The translations under genes were made by a program, and so were the position numbers. This document shows, one piece after another, positions 6,013-6,316 of a stretch of 6,316 nucleotides of DNA; position 1 is the stretch's first letter; every line of letters starts with the position of its first letter. The notes below the pieces were generated by a model that worked only from the letters and a program-made list of their open reading frames with translations, was not told the DNA's origin and did no database searches. Origin of the DNA: Blastocatellia bacterium (GTDB lineage: Bacteria > Acidobacteriota > Blastocatellia > Chloracidobacteriales > JADJPF01); the NCBI GenBank assembly GCA_016789295.1, contig JAEUQL010000227.1, forward strand, positions 1 through 6,316, read 5' to 3'.

Positions 6013-6316
6013 TCAACTTAGGCTAGCGATTATTGAGATCCATTCTCCTGCTTTCTCTATCTGTCCCAAAACCAGTGAACGTGCATTGAGAGCCTCTACT
6101 ACTTGCTGCTCCTGCACATCGAGTATTCCAGAGAGAACTATTTTTCCATCTTTAGCTAGACAGGCTACGAGGTCATCCAATATCTCAACAATAACTTCTG
6201 CAGTAAGATTAGCAACAATCAAGTCATAGTTACCACTCTGATAGTTACTTGCAGAAGCAACACTCAAGTTTACTATCTTATTAACACTATTTATTTCGGT
6301 ATTTTCTTTGGCAACG
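6013..6316 (-). CDS. prmA: ribosomal protein L11 methyltransferase PrmA, C-terminal part (5' end beyond window)
   Basis: The frame is open to the right edge, so only about the last 100 residues are present. It reads VAKENTEINSVNKIV at the edge, then YDLIVANLTAEVIVEIL, KDGKIVLSGIL and finally GEWISIIASLS. This is the end of the class I (Rossmann) SAM methyltransferase domain of PrmA: the ENxxxN helix after motif II, the catalytic-loop ANL in place of NPPY, the LSGIL strand and the closing GEW. PrmA trimethylates ribosomal protein L11. The glycine-rich SAM motif I and the L11-binding N-terminal domain lie outside. A TTG at 6267 is internal and not the start. The stop TGA (6015-6013) is part of the rsmE ribosome site, so the two genes are likely translationally coupled. 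Confidence 0.93.
   Translation of the reverse strand, partial: VAKENTEINSVNKIVNLSVASASNYQSGNYDLIVANLTAEVIVEILDDLVACLAKDGKIVLSGILDVQEQQVVEALNARSLVLGQIEKAGEWISIIASLS

Noticed and set aside
6265..6267. TTG as the start of an 84-residue protein
   Set aside because: The frame stays open to the edge and the upstream residues match PrmA, so this is an internal Leu codon.

Overview
The window is AT-rich bacterial DNA (by eye about 40% G+C, not counted). It carries five genes complete or nearly complete in the window, one gene cut by the right edge, and one doubtful small ORF. No mobile element, CRISPR array, tRNA or rRNA was seen. The organism cannot be fixed from this stretch. Large secreted proteins built from NHL repeats with the 'TTIAGNG..GFSGDGGPA' signature are especially common in Acidobacteriota and also occur in other soil and sediment lineages. 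My best guess is an AT-rich relative of that phylum, at low confidence.

Layout. Positions 3-1598 (minus strand) hold an apparent two-gene operon: a 110-residue unrecognised small protein, then a 402-residue DRE-TIM metallolyase of the isopropylmalate/citramalate/homocitrate synthase family that lacks the C-terminal regulatory domain. Positions 1599-1826 form a divergent intergenic region with two short inverted repeats and a possible 53-codon ORF. Positions 1827-5272 (plus strand) hold a tight gene pair: an 883-residue exported protein with twelve NHL-type repeats between two IPT/TIG-like domains, followed 2 nt later by a 263-residue nucleotidyltransferase-fold protein. Positions 5269-6316 (minus strand) hold prmA (3' part only) and rsmE, separated by 3 nt. 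The nucleotidyltransferase gene and rsmE converge, and their stop codons overlap.

How the genes relate. prmA and rsmE both methylate the translation apparatus (ribosomal protein L11; U1498 of 16S rRNA), and they are neighbours in many bacteria. The synthase makes a 2-alkylmalate-type product by condensing acetyl-CoA with a 2-oxoacid; the exact oxoacid cannot be read from the sequence. The NHL protein is most likely an extracytoplasmic pair of beta-propellers used for binding. Its close coupling to a cytoplasmic nucleotidyltransferase related to antibiotic-adenylating enzymes is the least expected arrangement here. Everything else looks like ordinary chromosomal housekeeping, and I found no convincing new defence or mobile system.
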